Source of the DNA: a virus
DNA: 55,922 nt
IMG/VR virus record: IMGVR_UViG_3300025154_002045
Location: 1-55,922 of that record
Direction: 5' to 3' (one strand)
A program made the translations under genes and the position numbers. Position 1 is the stretch's first letter. Each line of letters opens with the position of its first letter. Positions 25,395-33,964 of this stretch are shown here, one piece after another. The notes below the pieces were generated by a model, which was not told where the DNA came from, searched no databases, and saw only the letters and a program-made list of their open reading frames with translations.

Positions 25395-25436
25395 CTGACT
25401 TGCTGGCCTCCACCTTGCGTGGAAGCCAGAAGTCAG
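25395..25436 (+). other. Strong hairpin after the capsid gene
   Basis: CTGACTT/AAGTCAG (25395-25401 with 25430-25436) is extended inward by CTGGC/GCCAG. There is no T-run, so it is more likely an mRNA-stabilising or processing hairpin than a terminator. It lies 20 bases past the capsid stop codon. Confidence 0.55.
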
Positions 25437-25479
25437 GGCGGAGGCCGAAATTACAAACATTAATCACTCAAACTTACTT

Positions 25480-25836
25480 ATGGCTAAATTCAATTCACAC
25501 ATCAAAAGTCTGCGAATCGTACTCAAGCCCGCCCAGCCGATATTCGAGGGAGGCCTCAAGATCGGCGACACTCCAGGCGAGTACGCACAATTCTCGGACG
25601 GACAATTCGAGACCGCAAACGAGGAACACCTTTCCAAGTTAGCAAGTCTCTCAACATTCGGCATCGATTTCTGGAAAGTATCCGAGGAATCTTCACCGAT
25701 TGATCCGCCGACGGTCGACGGCGAACTACAGAAGCTCACCAAAAAGGAATTACAGACCTTGGCCGGTGAAAAAAACGTCGAGCTGGACGGAACAGAAACC
25801 AAAGACCGCCTGATCGAACTTCTGCAAGGCAGATAG
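25480..25836 (+). CDS. Small virion-associated protein with HeH/SAP-like C-terminus
   Basis: A 118-residue protein. The C-terminal 35 residues (LTKKELQTLAGEKNVELDGTETKDRLIELLQG) form a helix-extended-loop-helix of the SAP/HeH/Rho-N type, often seen in small head or connector proteins. The N-terminal part is a beta-rich segment. It lies between the capsid gene and a structural protein gene. It may be a head decoration or completion protein; the exact role is unknown. Confidence 0.6.
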   Translation: MAKFNSHIKSLRIVLKPAQPIFEGGLKIGDTPGEYAQFSDGQFETANEEHLSKLASLSTFGIDFWKVSEESSPIDPPTVDGELQKLTKKELQTLAGEKNVELDGTETKDRLIELLQGR

Positions 25837-25870
25837 ACCGACATGAGGTCGTAAATAACACACCAATCTT

Positions 25871-26650
25871 ATGGCAATCATATCAGCAGACCTAAAAGAA
25901 TATGAGTCAAATAGTGCCAACTCAGACGGCGGTGAGATCACGGCAGTAGAAGTCGTGGACAACGTCGACAACAACCTCTTCACCGACATAACCGGTGACG
26001 AAGCGGCCGCCGGTGGCACTGAATACCGAAAGGCCTTCCGAAAGAATACGCACGGATCACTTTCGTGGCAGAACGTCGTGACGTGGCTTCAATCACAACC
26101 GACCAACGCCGCTCTTTCGTTCGGATTCGGGATCGATCATGCCGATGATGACGAGGGTGCTCAAGGAAACATGTCGGCATTCTCCGCAAACGCAGTCGTT
26201 GCAGTCGTCTCCGATGGTGCTGACACTCGACAAGTGACAGTCGTCGGCGAGGATGCGTCCGGAAACAGACAGGCGGAAAACCTGACGCTAAACGGTACCA
26301 CCGAAGTCGTGGGTGCTCTGACGTTCTCCAAACTCTACGGTGCTTATGTGGCATCGCTCTCTGGATCACGCATTGTGACAATCCGACAAGGATCGGGAGG
26401 CACTACCCGAGGCACCATCGGAGTAAACAAAAAGACCAGTTTTATCTGGTACGGCAGAGTCTACTCCGGAGGATCTCCTATCGATGCCGAAGGAGGAAAC
26501 ATGGCAAACAAAGCGGCCGGAATGGAACACGGTGATATTGCGTCCGGTGGAAACTTCGGACTCTGGTATCGCCTGACATGGCCAGCTGGGGCCGGTGCAG
26601 TGACCGCCAATTCAACCCAAGTGAAGTCCGAGGGAGACACGGCGGCGTAA
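25871..26650 (+). CDS. Structural protein, beta-rich
   Basis: A 259-residue, beta-rich, glycine-rich protein without cysteine. Segments such as RQVTVVGEDASGNRQAENLT and RIVTIRQGSGG resemble phage virion proteins annotated only as structural. It lies between capsid-associated and tail spike genes. It could be a head decoration protein or an early tail protein. No enzymatic motif is visible. Assignment rests on composition and place in the operon. Confidence 0.6.
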   Translation: MAIISADLKEYESNSANSDGGEITAVEVVDNVDNNLFTDITGDEAAAGGTEYRKAFRKNTHGSLSWQNVVTWLQSQPTNAALSFGFGIDHADDDEGAQGNMSAFSANAVVAVVSDGADTRQVTVVGEDASGNRQAENLTLNGTTEVVGALTFSKLYGAYVASLSGSRIVTIRQGSGGTTRGTIGVNKKTSFIWYGRVYSGGSPIDAEGGNMANKAAGMEHGDIASGGNFGLWYRLTWPAGAGAVTANSTQVKSEGDTAA

Positions 26651-26669
26651 ACGGAAAGATCGATAAGCT

Positions 26670-28223
26670 ATGGCTAAAACATTCTTAACAAAAAAGAATA
26701 ACGCCAAAAGCACGATCACGGACAATCCTCTAACATCAGGTGCAACAACCGTGAACGTGCAGTCCGGCGACGGTGCAAAGTTTCCGGCGGCTCCATTCCA
26801 CGCCACACTCTACACGAGCGATCCAAGCGTGGGAGAAATTGTGAAAGTAACTGCCAAGTCAACAGATGCATTCACGATTGAACGAGCCAAAGAAAACACG
26901 ACAGCCCAAGAATGGGCGCAAAACACCAGAATCGAACTCTTGGTAACAGCCAAGCTCTTTGACGACCTCCAAATTCGAACCGAGGTCATCATTGCAACCG
27001 ATGGTTCGGGTGATTACAACTGCGACGGTACAGACGACCAGACAGAAATAAACGAAGCAATCAGTGACCTGCCAGCCGGAGGCGGTATCGTTCGCCTAAA
27101 AAGAGGAACGTACACTCTGACCGGACTCGTTCAGATTCTCAAAGACAATGTTGTGCTCGAGGGCGAGGGTGCATCAACGCTTATAAAAGCGGCCAATGCC
27201 AGTAACCTTGGCGACATCGTGCGTGTGGGTGACGGCGGTACGACAGCGTACTCGAATATCGTCATTCGGAATCTAAAAGTTGACGGCAACCAAGCAAATC
27301 AAACGTCCGGAAACTCCAGCCCGATTGTGCTATGGGGTACAAGCTCCAACAAGCACAAACGGATTCTCATCGAGAATTGCTGGCTTACCGGTGCGCGTCT
27401 CGATTGTCTGAAAGTTATAGGCACCGAGGAAAGCATAATCAGAAATTGCTTCGTTCACGACAACACCGGAACCGGAATAGGTCTCTTCACTAACTCCCAG
27501 CACAACACGATCACCGGGAACGTCCTGACTTCAAATGGCTACGGCGTGTATGACAGTGCATGCAACTACAACACCTTCAGTGGCAACGTAAGCCGAAGCA
27601 ACGGCTACGGTTTTTACCTGAGCAATGCTTGGCGTGAAGCGGTAACCGGCAATGCAATCTTCACGAGCACAAACTACGGAGTCTACATCGTCGGTGGTCA
27701 ACGAAATGCAGTCACAGGAAATCATCTCTACGGCGACAGCTGGGGCATGATCATTGGCAACAGCTCGAACATCACCAAGTACAACGTGATCTCCGGAAAC
27801 ACCGTTGCGTGGGCGACGAGTCAAGGAATCGCTCTCTATCACGGAAGCGGTACAACGATTAATAACGTGGTAACTGGCAATCACATCTTCGGATGTGGAG
27901 GACATGGAATTTATCTCTACGGTTCTTCCTTTAACACGATTACTGGAAACGCCATCGACAACGCTTCTCGGTCAACCAACAACACATCTCAAAGCATATT
28001 CCTAACCAATAACGGAACGGTCTACTCGACCTACAACGTTATCTCCTCAAACAACTGCCAAGCGACCCAAGCGAATAAGGCCGCCTATCACATCCGTGAA
28101 CAGAGTACGAGTGATGACTTCAACTTGGCGATCGCAAATGTCTGCAAGGACGGCGTAACCGGACAGATTGGACTTCAGGGAACCAACTCCGTGCGAGGTA
28201 CCAACATTCCTGCGACAGGATAA
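26670..28223 (+). CDS. Tail spike with parallel beta-helix domain
   Basis: A 517-residue protein. Residues 1-115 form a head-binding or tail-attachment domain (SGATTVNVQSGDGAKFP). Residues 120-480 are a right-handed parallel beta-helix of the pectate-lyase/NosD type, shown by repeating NTITGNVLTSNGYGVY-like rungs. DGSGDYNCDGTDDQTEINEAI is the usual entry to such domains. Tail spikes of this build bind and often degrade surface polysaccharide. No catalytic residues can be assigned by eye. It should decide host recognition together with the next gene products. Confidence 0.83.
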   Translation: MAKTFLTKKNNAKSTITDNPLTSGATTVNVQSGDGAKFPAAPFHATLYTSDPSVGEIVKVTAKSTDAFTIERAKENTTAQEWAQNTRIELLVTAKLFDDLQIRTEVIIATDGSGDYNCDGTDDQTEINEAISDLPAGGGIVRLKRGTYTLTGLVQILKDNVVLEGEGASTLIKAANASNLGDIVRVGDGGTTAYSNIVIRNLKVDGNQANQTSGNSSPIVLWGTSSNKHKRILIENCWLTGARLDCLKVIGTEESIIRNCFVHDNTGTGIGLFTNSQHNTITGNVLTSNGYGVYDSACNYNTFSGNVSRSNGYGFYLSNAWREAVTGNAIFTSTNYGVYIVGGQRNAVTGNHLYGDSWGMIIGNSSNITKYNVISGNTVAWATSQGIALYHGSGTTINNVVTGNHIFGCGGHGIYLYGSSFNTITGNAIDNASRSTNNTSQSIFLTNNGTVYSTYNVISSNNCQATQANKAAYHIREQSTSDDFNLAIANVCKDGVTGQIGLQGTNSVRGTNIPATG

Positions 28224-28229
28224 AAGATT

Positions 28230-29531
28230 ATGTTCAATTCCTACCAATTCAACAGCGCAAGACTCAATGACACCGGCTCATCAACCGTGAGCAAGGTAAT
28301 GAACTACGTGCTGGATGTATTCGGATTGGTAGCAAAGCCGATCACCTATGTCTTCGATCAAGTGATGACGGTGGAAGCCATACGAACATATCTGACCGAC
28401 ATCAGGAATCTTGCTGAAAAAGTAGGCACGTATCTCATGGACGTATACGGTCTTGCCGAAAAAACTCTTACGTATGTCTTCGATATGCGGAGCTTGATCG
28501 ACAAGACATCCATGTACCTCTGGGACGGACTGCAACTCATCGCAAAACAAATCACGTACTTGCTCGACATCATTGGCGGTGCCGTGATGACGATGACTTA
28601 TAAGCTCGACATGCGAGAGCTGGCAACAAAGAGTACGACGTATCTGCATGACATCCTTCTCACGATCGGACAAACGATAACCTACGTGTTCGACTCATTC
28701 CTGTCGGCCGTGAGAGAGACAACGTACCGGATGGATATCAGGAATCTTGCGACAAAGCTCACAACCTACTTGATCAACATCGGGGACGTGGTCGCAAAGA
28801 TCGTGACATATAGATTCGACATGCGAAATCTGGCAAGCCAATCAACCATATACCTGCTCGATATTCGAAACCTGATAAGCAAGACGTGGACGTATGTGCT
28901 GGACGCAAGAAATCTTGCTACCAAAGCAACGCAGTATCTCTTCGACATGGCTGGTGCTGTCACTAAAAGCACTCAATACATGTTCGACGTGCTGATCAGT
29001 GCAGTAAGCCAAACAACGTATCTCTTCGACACCAGAAGTCTCGTCACAAAAGCATTGACGTACATCAATGATATACGAGGGCTTATTGCAAAACTGCAAA
29101 CCTACAAGTGGGATATCCGGACACTCGCATCGAGAGTGACCAGCTATCTCTTAGACATCCGAGGCTTCGTGGCGAAATCCGTGACTTATGCATTAGACAT
29201 TCTAAGTCACATCGCAAAAATCTGGACGTACCGATTCGACATCCTGATTGGAGTCGGCAAGGTGTGGACGTATCTTCTCGACATTCGAGGATTGGTATCG
29301 AGGACGTGGAAGTACGTGTGGGACATCCTGAAAATTCCACCCGGTGTAAAGATTGCCGTTGATTTCCTCTCGGCGAAAGTATCCGTGCTCATGCTTTCCG
29401 CAAAAGAAACACTGGGACTTACCACTGCCAAGAACAACATTGAGGTCAAGACAGCTCGAGCAGATCAACAGCTTCAGAATGCAAAAGCTGACGTGACGTT
29501 TCCGAGCAATAAGCAAGACATAAACCTATGA
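28230..29531 (+). CDS. Repeat protein: 25 tandem 14-residue units (putative tail fibre)
   Basis: A 433-residue protein of unknown family. Residues 24-373 are 25 gapless copies of a 14-residue unit with consensus x-T-Y-L-x-D-I-R-x-L-x-x-K-x; tyrosine is invariant and aspartate is present in 24 of 25. The last 60 residues are non-repetitive and partly helical. Located between the tail spike and a BppU-like protein, it is probably an elongated fibre or adhesin. The regular alternation of hydrophobic positions suggests a solenoid, though a membrane-associated helix bundle cannot be excluded by eye. Its stop overlaps the next start by four bases. Confidence 0.7.
   Translation: MFNSYQFNSARLNDTGSSTVSKVMNYVLDVFGLVAKPITYVFDQVMTVEAIRTYLTDIRNLAEKVGTYLMDVYGLAEKTLTYVFDMRSLIDKTSMYLWDGLQLIAKQITYLLDIIGGAVMTMTYKLDMRELATKSTTYLHDILLTIGQTITYVFDSFLSAVRETTYRMDIRNLATKLTTYLINIGDVVAKIVTYRFDMRNLASQSTIYLLDIRNLISKTWTYVLDARNLATKATQYLFDMAGAVTKSTQYMFDVLISAVSQTTYLFDTRSLVTKALTYINDIRGLIAKLQTYKWDIRTLASRVTSYLLDIRGFVAKSVTYALDILSHIAKIWTYRFDILIGVGKVWTYLLDIRGLVSRTWKYVWDILKIPPGVKIAVDFLSAKVSVLMLSAKETLGLTTAKNNIEVKTARADQQLQNAKADVTFPSNKQDINL
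28299..29348 (+). repeat. Tandem 42-bp coding repeats
   Basis: Twenty-five in-frame 42-bp units, diverged at DNA level but strongly conserved in protein, especially the TY and D positions. Divergence with preserved phase implies age and selection on the protein, not recent slippage. Confidence 0.85.
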
Positions 29532-29842
29532 GCATAAAAATCGTACAAAACGACTCCCGTCCTCCACTGGAATTCTCCCTGACGCAAGACGGCGCACCGG
29601 TAAATCTTACCGGATGCACGGTGAAGTTCTATATGAAAAACGCCACGACCGGATCGGTAAAAATCAACGGCGTTGCATGCACTGTCACCGACGCAGTCAA
29701 AGGGAAATGTCGGTACAGCTGGACGGGTTCAGACACCGACACGGTCGGAACGTATCTCGGTGAGGTCGAGGTCACGTTTGGCGACGGAAAGATTCAGACC
29801 GGCTTCAAGCAATTATCAATCATCATCCGTGATGACATCTAA
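29528..29842 (+). CDS. BppU-like N-terminal domain protein
   Basis: A 104-residue, beta-sandwich-like protein matching the N-terminal domain of baseplate upper proteins (PPLEFSLTQDGAPVNLTGCTVKFYM ... GTYLGEVEVTFGDGKIQT). In lactococcal phages BppU carries receptor-binding proteins. Here it stands alone, directly after the repeat protein with an ATGA overlap, so it may attach that fibre or the spike to the tail. Confidence 0.75.
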   Translation: MSIKIVQNDSRPPLEFSLTQDGAPVNLTGCTVKFYMKNATTGSVKINGVACTVTDAVKGKCRYSWTGSDTDTVGTYLGEVEVTFGDGKIQTGFKQLSIIIRDDI

Positions 29843-29848
29843 ACGCAT

Positions 29849-30481
29849 ATGAACCGAGGCGAAATAAGACAATCAATAAAAAACGAAGTCGACGATCAAA
29901 CACTCGACGACACGATCTCAAACTCGTGGATTCAACGTGCGGATGAAAAGGTGCAAAGCTGGCGTCCTCCCGAGGATCGTGACCAGACATTCGACTACTG
30001 GGACTACCTCAAGACCGAACAGCCATACACGACAGTGGCCAACCAGCCAAAATATCCAGTTCCCGAAAATTACCGAGCATTCGTGGAATTAAAGATCGGA
30101 ACGGACACACAACCGTACACGCTGATCGACTTCCGAGCACGTACCCGATACACGGATCACGTGGTGTACACACTCGGCGGTTCTTTCTACCCGATAACAA
30201 CTCCGACTGTAGACGGCGACGCAATGATGCTGGTCTTTGTCCGCATATCGGATGACTTCGCATCGGATAACGACGAACCAGAGGTCGAAAAGCTCTATCA
30301 CCAAGCCTACGTCGAGTGGGGCAAAAAGATGTACTACAACCAGCAAGGCGACACCGAGCTTGAACGCCAAGCTGATACCAACTTCGAACGGATCATGATC
30401 GGAAAGTGGCGAGACCAAGAGCTTGCCCGAATGGCGTCGGCCGACGATCAAGCTTCTATCCCACGAAGCAGTCTCGTATAA
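29849..30481 (+). CDS. Head-tail adaptor protein
   Basis: A 210-residue protein with a helical N-terminus (RGEIRQSIKNEVDDQTLDDTISNSWIQRADEKVQ), a central beta region (KYPVPENYRAFVELKIG) and a helical C-terminus (EKLYHQAYVEWGKKMYY). This pattern is typical of phage adaptor (gp6/gp11-like) proteins that form a ring under the portal. In podoviruses this gene often precedes the tail nozzle gene, as it does here. Family match is by pattern only. Confidence 0.65.
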   Translation: MNRGEIRQSIKNEVDDQTLDDTISNSWIQRADEKVQSWRPPEDRDQTFDYWDYLKTEQPYTTVANQPKYPVPENYRAFVELKIGTDTQPYTLIDFRARTRYTDHVVYTLGGSFYPITTPTVDGDAMMLVFVRISDDFASDNDEPEVEKLYHQAYVEWGKKMYYNQQGDTELERQADTNFERIMIGKWRDQELARMASADDQASIPRSSLV

Positions 30482-30490
30482 ACCAAACCT

Positions 30491-32179
30491 ATGGCACTAG
30501 CAAAGAAAATCTGGAAAGCGTCACGATTTCACAAAGGCATCTCAAACCTGAATGCCGATGGTAGTTTTTGGTTCTCAAATGGACTCGACATAGACCAATA
30601 CCCTCCGTACATCAAAGTCGCAAATAAGTTTTTCAAAGAAACGGATAGCGTGTTGCTACCGGCACTCGATGAACCGTGGGGCATGGCGTATTTCAACAAC
30701 AGATACTACATGGCGAATCGTAACAACGGAAAGATTTTTGAAAATACTTTTTCCAGCTGGGTGGAAGTCCACGACAACGTGAATATCTGGGGAGGAAGTG
30801 GAATGTTTGCCGACGAGGACTATCTCTATTACGCCGGAAGTACGTGGATCGGACGCTACGACAAAACCACGTGGACGGACTCGTGGCAATCACTCAACGT
30901 TAACACTGCGTTTGATCCCGTGCCGATCACCAAGTTTTTGAAATTCATCTGCTTTGGAAATAAACAGTACATGGCGGCGTGGGATACGGCCGCAAGCTCA
31001 TGGAATCCAAACCGACTGACGCTTCCATCCGGATACGTGATCCGCTGGCTCGCTCCGCTTACCGACTATCTGGTGGTCTCTGCTCATCATGAGAGCCAAG
31101 GATCGGCATTGTTTTTCTGGGACGGATACTCACAAACATATAACCGTGTCCTCCAGCTGACGCAAACCGAATGCCTCTCCGGTGTCGTCGATAAAAACGT
31201 GCTGTACATGGTGATGAGAGACGGCTGGATTTGCCGATTCAACGGTGCAGGAATCGAAAAGCTGAATCGCTTCCCAGACATGGACTACCAAGACTACATC
31301 AACATCCTCGCTCAATGCGTAAAGGTGTACCAAGGCATGATCTATATCGCAAAAGGATCGAACACATTCGAAGTGACCCGACGCCATCACTTCTGCGGAA
31401 TCTGGGTATTCAATCCTGCGACCAACGCTCTCTACTACAAACACCGATTCTCCAACAATGCAGTCAACAACCACACGGGCGGTGTCTCAAGTGTGCAATT
31501 CCTATTCGTCGATCGAAATACGATCCGTGTCGGATATCGAGACAGCACAAAATACATCGTCGATATAAACCACGACACCGGAACGTACCGACCTTATGAC
31601 TTCGGTGCGTACTGGGTCAGTCCGCTCGTCGATGACGAGCCGTATCTGCGAAAGAGATTCAAGCAAGCGATCTTGAACTTTATGAAGCCGATGCCGAACA
31701 GTAGCTTCTCTCGCTTCGAAGTGAAGTACAACACCAGCGAACGTTGGGTGCGAGACATGAAAAGCGTAAACAGTGGTGGGTCCGACTTCTGCATCCTTTC
31801 AAGTTTTCCAACCGGCATGGAAATCGGCGACGAAGTGATAGTCACTACCGGCGGTGCGGCCGGACAAACACGGCACATCAAAGCAATGGACACTGTAACC
31901 AAGCGCATCGACTTTGACGAAACGCTGTACTACGTCGGCGGATCAATCGGAACGATGTCGGCTGGTGACATGGTGATGATCACGCCTTTCAAGAAACTTG
32001 GCACGATCAAAGGAAACGAAAACTCCGGCAAGGTTAACAAGATGATCCGCTTCAATGCGAGGACAAAGAAAATCCAATTTAAGGTCGAAATTTGGAGCAA
32101 CTCCGGCTTCGGTGGCGAGTGGGACATGGGTCTGAAAGATTTCTCCGCCATTTTTGTGCCGGATCGAATAATCAAATAA
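30491..32179 (+). CDS. Tail tube/nozzle-like beta-rich protein
   Basis: A 562-residue protein. Residues 1-380 show repeated aromatic-rich blades (MAYFNNRYYMANRNNGKIFE, DYLYYAGSTWIGRYDKTTW, KNVLYMVMRDGWICRFNG) consistent with a beta-propeller or nozzle. The last 180 residues form a separate beta domain. No enzymatic motif is visible. Placed after an adaptor gene in an operon with no sheath or tape-measure gene, it is most simply the tail nozzle of a podovirus-like virion. Confidence 0.6.
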   Translation: MALAKKIWKASRFHKGISNLNADGSFWFSNGLDIDQYPPYIKVANKFFKETDSVLLPALDEPWGMAYFNNRYYMANRNNGKIFENTFSSWVEVHDNVNIWGGSGMFADEDYLYYAGSTWIGRYDKTTWTDSWQSLNVNTAFDPVPITKFLKFICFGNKQYMAAWDTAASSWNPNRLTLPSGYVIRWLAPLTDYLVVSAHHESQGSALFFWDGYSQTYNRVLQLTQTECLSGVVDKNVLYMVMRDGWICRFNGAGIEKLNRFPDMDYQDYINILAQCVKVYQGMIYIAKGSNTFEVTRRHHFCGIWVFNPATNALYYKHRFSNNAVNNHTGGVSSVQFLFVDRNTIRVGYRDSTKYIVDINHDTGTYRPYDFGAYWVSPLVDDEPYLRKRFKQAILNFMKPMPNSSFSRFEVKYNTSERWVRDMKSVNSGGSDFCILSSFPTGMEIGDEVIVTTGGAAGQTRHIKAMDTVTKRIDFDETLYYVGGSIGTMSAGDMVMITPFKKLGTIKGNENSGKVNKMIRFNARTKKIQFKVEIWSNSGFGGEWDMGLKDFSAIFVPDRIIK

Positions 32180-32183
32180 ATAT

Positions 32184-32390
32184 ATGCCCGAAGAAACACT
32201 AACATTTCGACTTGAAAAGATAGATGCAGAGAATGTGAAAAAGACTGACACACGTGAGGAAGTGTCGGTCGTGAATATTCCAGCTCTGCAATTCCAGAAA
32301 GTAATACTGGAAAAAACGATCAGCGACTCGCAAGAACAACTCGACCAGATAGATGAGGTCTTGGTCGAGTGGGAAAAGTTACCGAAATAG
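32184..32390 (+). CDS. Small coiled-coil late protein
   Basis: A 68-residue, charged protein with a helical second half (QFQKVILEKTISDSQEQLDQIDEVLVEWEK) typical of a short coiled coil. No family recognised. It lies five bases after the nozzle-like gene and two bases before the next start, so it is part of the late operon. Confidence 0.6.
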   Translation: MPEETLTFRLEKIDAENVKKTDTREEVSVVNIPALQFQKVILEKTISDSQEQLDQIDEVLVEWEKLPK

Positions 32391-32392
32391 TT

Positions 32393-32608
32393 ATGGACGA
32401 CTACAACAATAACAACAAACAGCCGAAGCAGGATTTTGATCCAAATCTGGGGTCGATCTTAACCCTGCTTCGAGACATCCCGATACTGAACACTGCTCCA
32501 TCCGACGCACCAAGAACCCCGATCAGCTTTGCGTTGTATGAGAGCGGTGGCACACGCCGGTTCTATGTCTTTTTTAACGGAGCGTGGAGGTACGCAACCC
32601 TTACTTAA
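32393..32608 (+). CDS. Small late protein, unknown
   Basis: A 71-residue protein. The N-terminus is asparagine-rich (DDYNNNNKQPKQDF) and the C-terminus ends in a beta-hairpin-like YVFFNGAWRYATL, an ending common in small phage fibre-associated proteins. I chose the ATG at 32393, since an upstream in-frame start would overlap the previous gene. Function unknown. Confidence 0.58.
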   Translation: MDDYNNNNKQPKQDFDPNLGSILTLLRDIPILNTAPSDAPRTPISFALYESGGTRRFYVFFNGAWRYATLT

Positions 32609-32614
32609 AAACTT

Positions 32615-33958
32615 ATGGCAACAATAACAATACAAAAAGGTCAAACCTTATCGGGAATCGCCAAACAGCAAGGCACGACAATCGATGCCTTGATGAAAGC
32701 GAATCCAAGTATCAAGAATGCGAACCTGATATACGCCGGTTCGAGTTTGAACTTGCCCGGAGCACCGACTTCACCCGTTGTTGCCCCTAAGGCGAGCGTT
32801 CCAACCCCTCCTGCACCCGTGACACCTTCTTCGCCCGTAACCCAGCGCGTTGACCAAATTTCGAGCCCGGGGACGAGCGGTGTACCGGAGAAAAGCACCC
32901 TGTATGGAGCTGAAGTGCCTTCTTCGACCTCTTTGCTCGCAAAATACCGATCCGAGCTCGGTCTTGATTCCGCCCTAAAAGGCATGCAAGACAGCCAGAC
33001 TTCCTACCTTGATACCCTCAAGAATCTGCCAAAGAAAGCAGACATCTATGAACAGGAAAAAACTAAACGTGGTGTCGACGTCATGCAAAAGAATCTGCAG
33101 AGTTTAGACGATCGACTGGCGACTATGGAAATGTCGCTTGATGATTCAGAGAAAGATATTCGTGACCGAATGATTAAAAGCGGTGCAATGGTTACCGAAA
33201 GTCAGACACAGCGACTGGTCTCTACTGAGAAGCAACCACTGATGGACGAATATAGAAAACTTCTGAATGAGCGTAACCGACTGGCCAACAATCTCGGCGT
33301 TGCCGAAACGTCGGCAAAGGATTCTGCCGGTATGAGATACGACGATTCCACACTGCCACTTACCGTCGCAGAAAAGATGATGGGCTTCCAGAAAGACCAG
33401 TACGGCGTACTCGGTGATCTCCTGAAGCAAGTCTTCGGTGCTTCAGAAAAAGATGTCGCAAACATTGTCGAAGCTTCCAAATACGGCAAAGAGCAAGAAA
33501 AGAAAGATGCTCAAGACGTGATCAACCGAGCGATCCAACTCGCAAACCTCGCCAACGACACACCATCCGGAACAGTGCTTGATATTGCTGGTACAAAAGT
33601 AGTAGGCACAAAGAAAGCGACCGGTAGTGGCTCTGGTGACGGTGGTAGTGCAAGCGACGTCGAAGCCTACGCACTTGAGCTTCTAAATAACCCGAACTTC
33701 ACCGCAAGCAACGTGCCTCAAAACATACGAGCGCAAGTCCTCCAGAAACGAGATCAGATTATTTCTGAAGCAAACACACAACAGCAAGCCGATGCGGCGG
33801 CCGCTCAAGCGTTGAAAGCAAGTCAGCCAAAGATAACGGCTCAAGACTTTGGTGCTGGGGTCAAAGACGTATTCACCCAAAAGATACCGAATGTTGCGAA
33901 GGCCGGATTCAACACCAGCAAAAACTTCTTCAAAGGTCTCTTCGGTATAGGAAATTAA
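32615..33958 (+). CDS. LysM-domain virion protein
   Basis: A 447-residue protein. Residues 3-48 are a LysM domain (TIQKGQTLSGIAKQQGTTID ... LIYAGSSLNLP), which binds N-acetylglucosamine in peptidoglycan. A proline-rich linker (50-100) leads to long coiled-coil helices (120-330) and an alanine/glutamine-rich end. There is no catalytic cell-wall domain. Placed before the large ejection-type protein, it is likely an internal or tail-tip virion protein that anchors the particle to the wall during DNA entry. Confidence 0.78.
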   Translation: MATITIQKGQTLSGIAKQQGTTIDALMKANPSIKNANLIYAGSSLNLPGAPTSPVVAPKASVPTPPAPVTPSSPVTQRVDQISSPGTSGVPEKSTLYGAEVPSSTSLLAKYRSELGLDSALKGMQDSQTSYLDTLKNLPKKADIYEQEKTKRGVDVMQKNLQSLDDRLATMEMSLDDSEKDIRDRMIKSGAMVTESQTQRLVSTEKQPLMDEYRKLLNERNRLANNLGVAETSAKDSAGMRYDDSTLPLTVAEKMMGFQKDQYGVLGDLLKQVFGASEKDVANIVEASKYGKEQEKKDAQDVINRAIQLANLANDTPSGTVLDIAGTKVVGTKKATGSGSGDGGSASDVEAYALELLNNPNFTASNVPQNIRAQVLQKRDQIISEANTQQQADAAAAQALKASQPKITAQDFGAGVKDVFTQKIPNVAKAGFNTSKNFFKGLFGIGN

Positions 33959-33964
33959 AACGTT

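Noticed and set aside
29108-29362. Open frames in other phases of the 42-bp repeat region
   Set aside because: Any tandem repeat with a period divisible by three keeps several frames open. Only the +1 frame from 28230 has conserved TY and D positions and couples to neighbouring genes.
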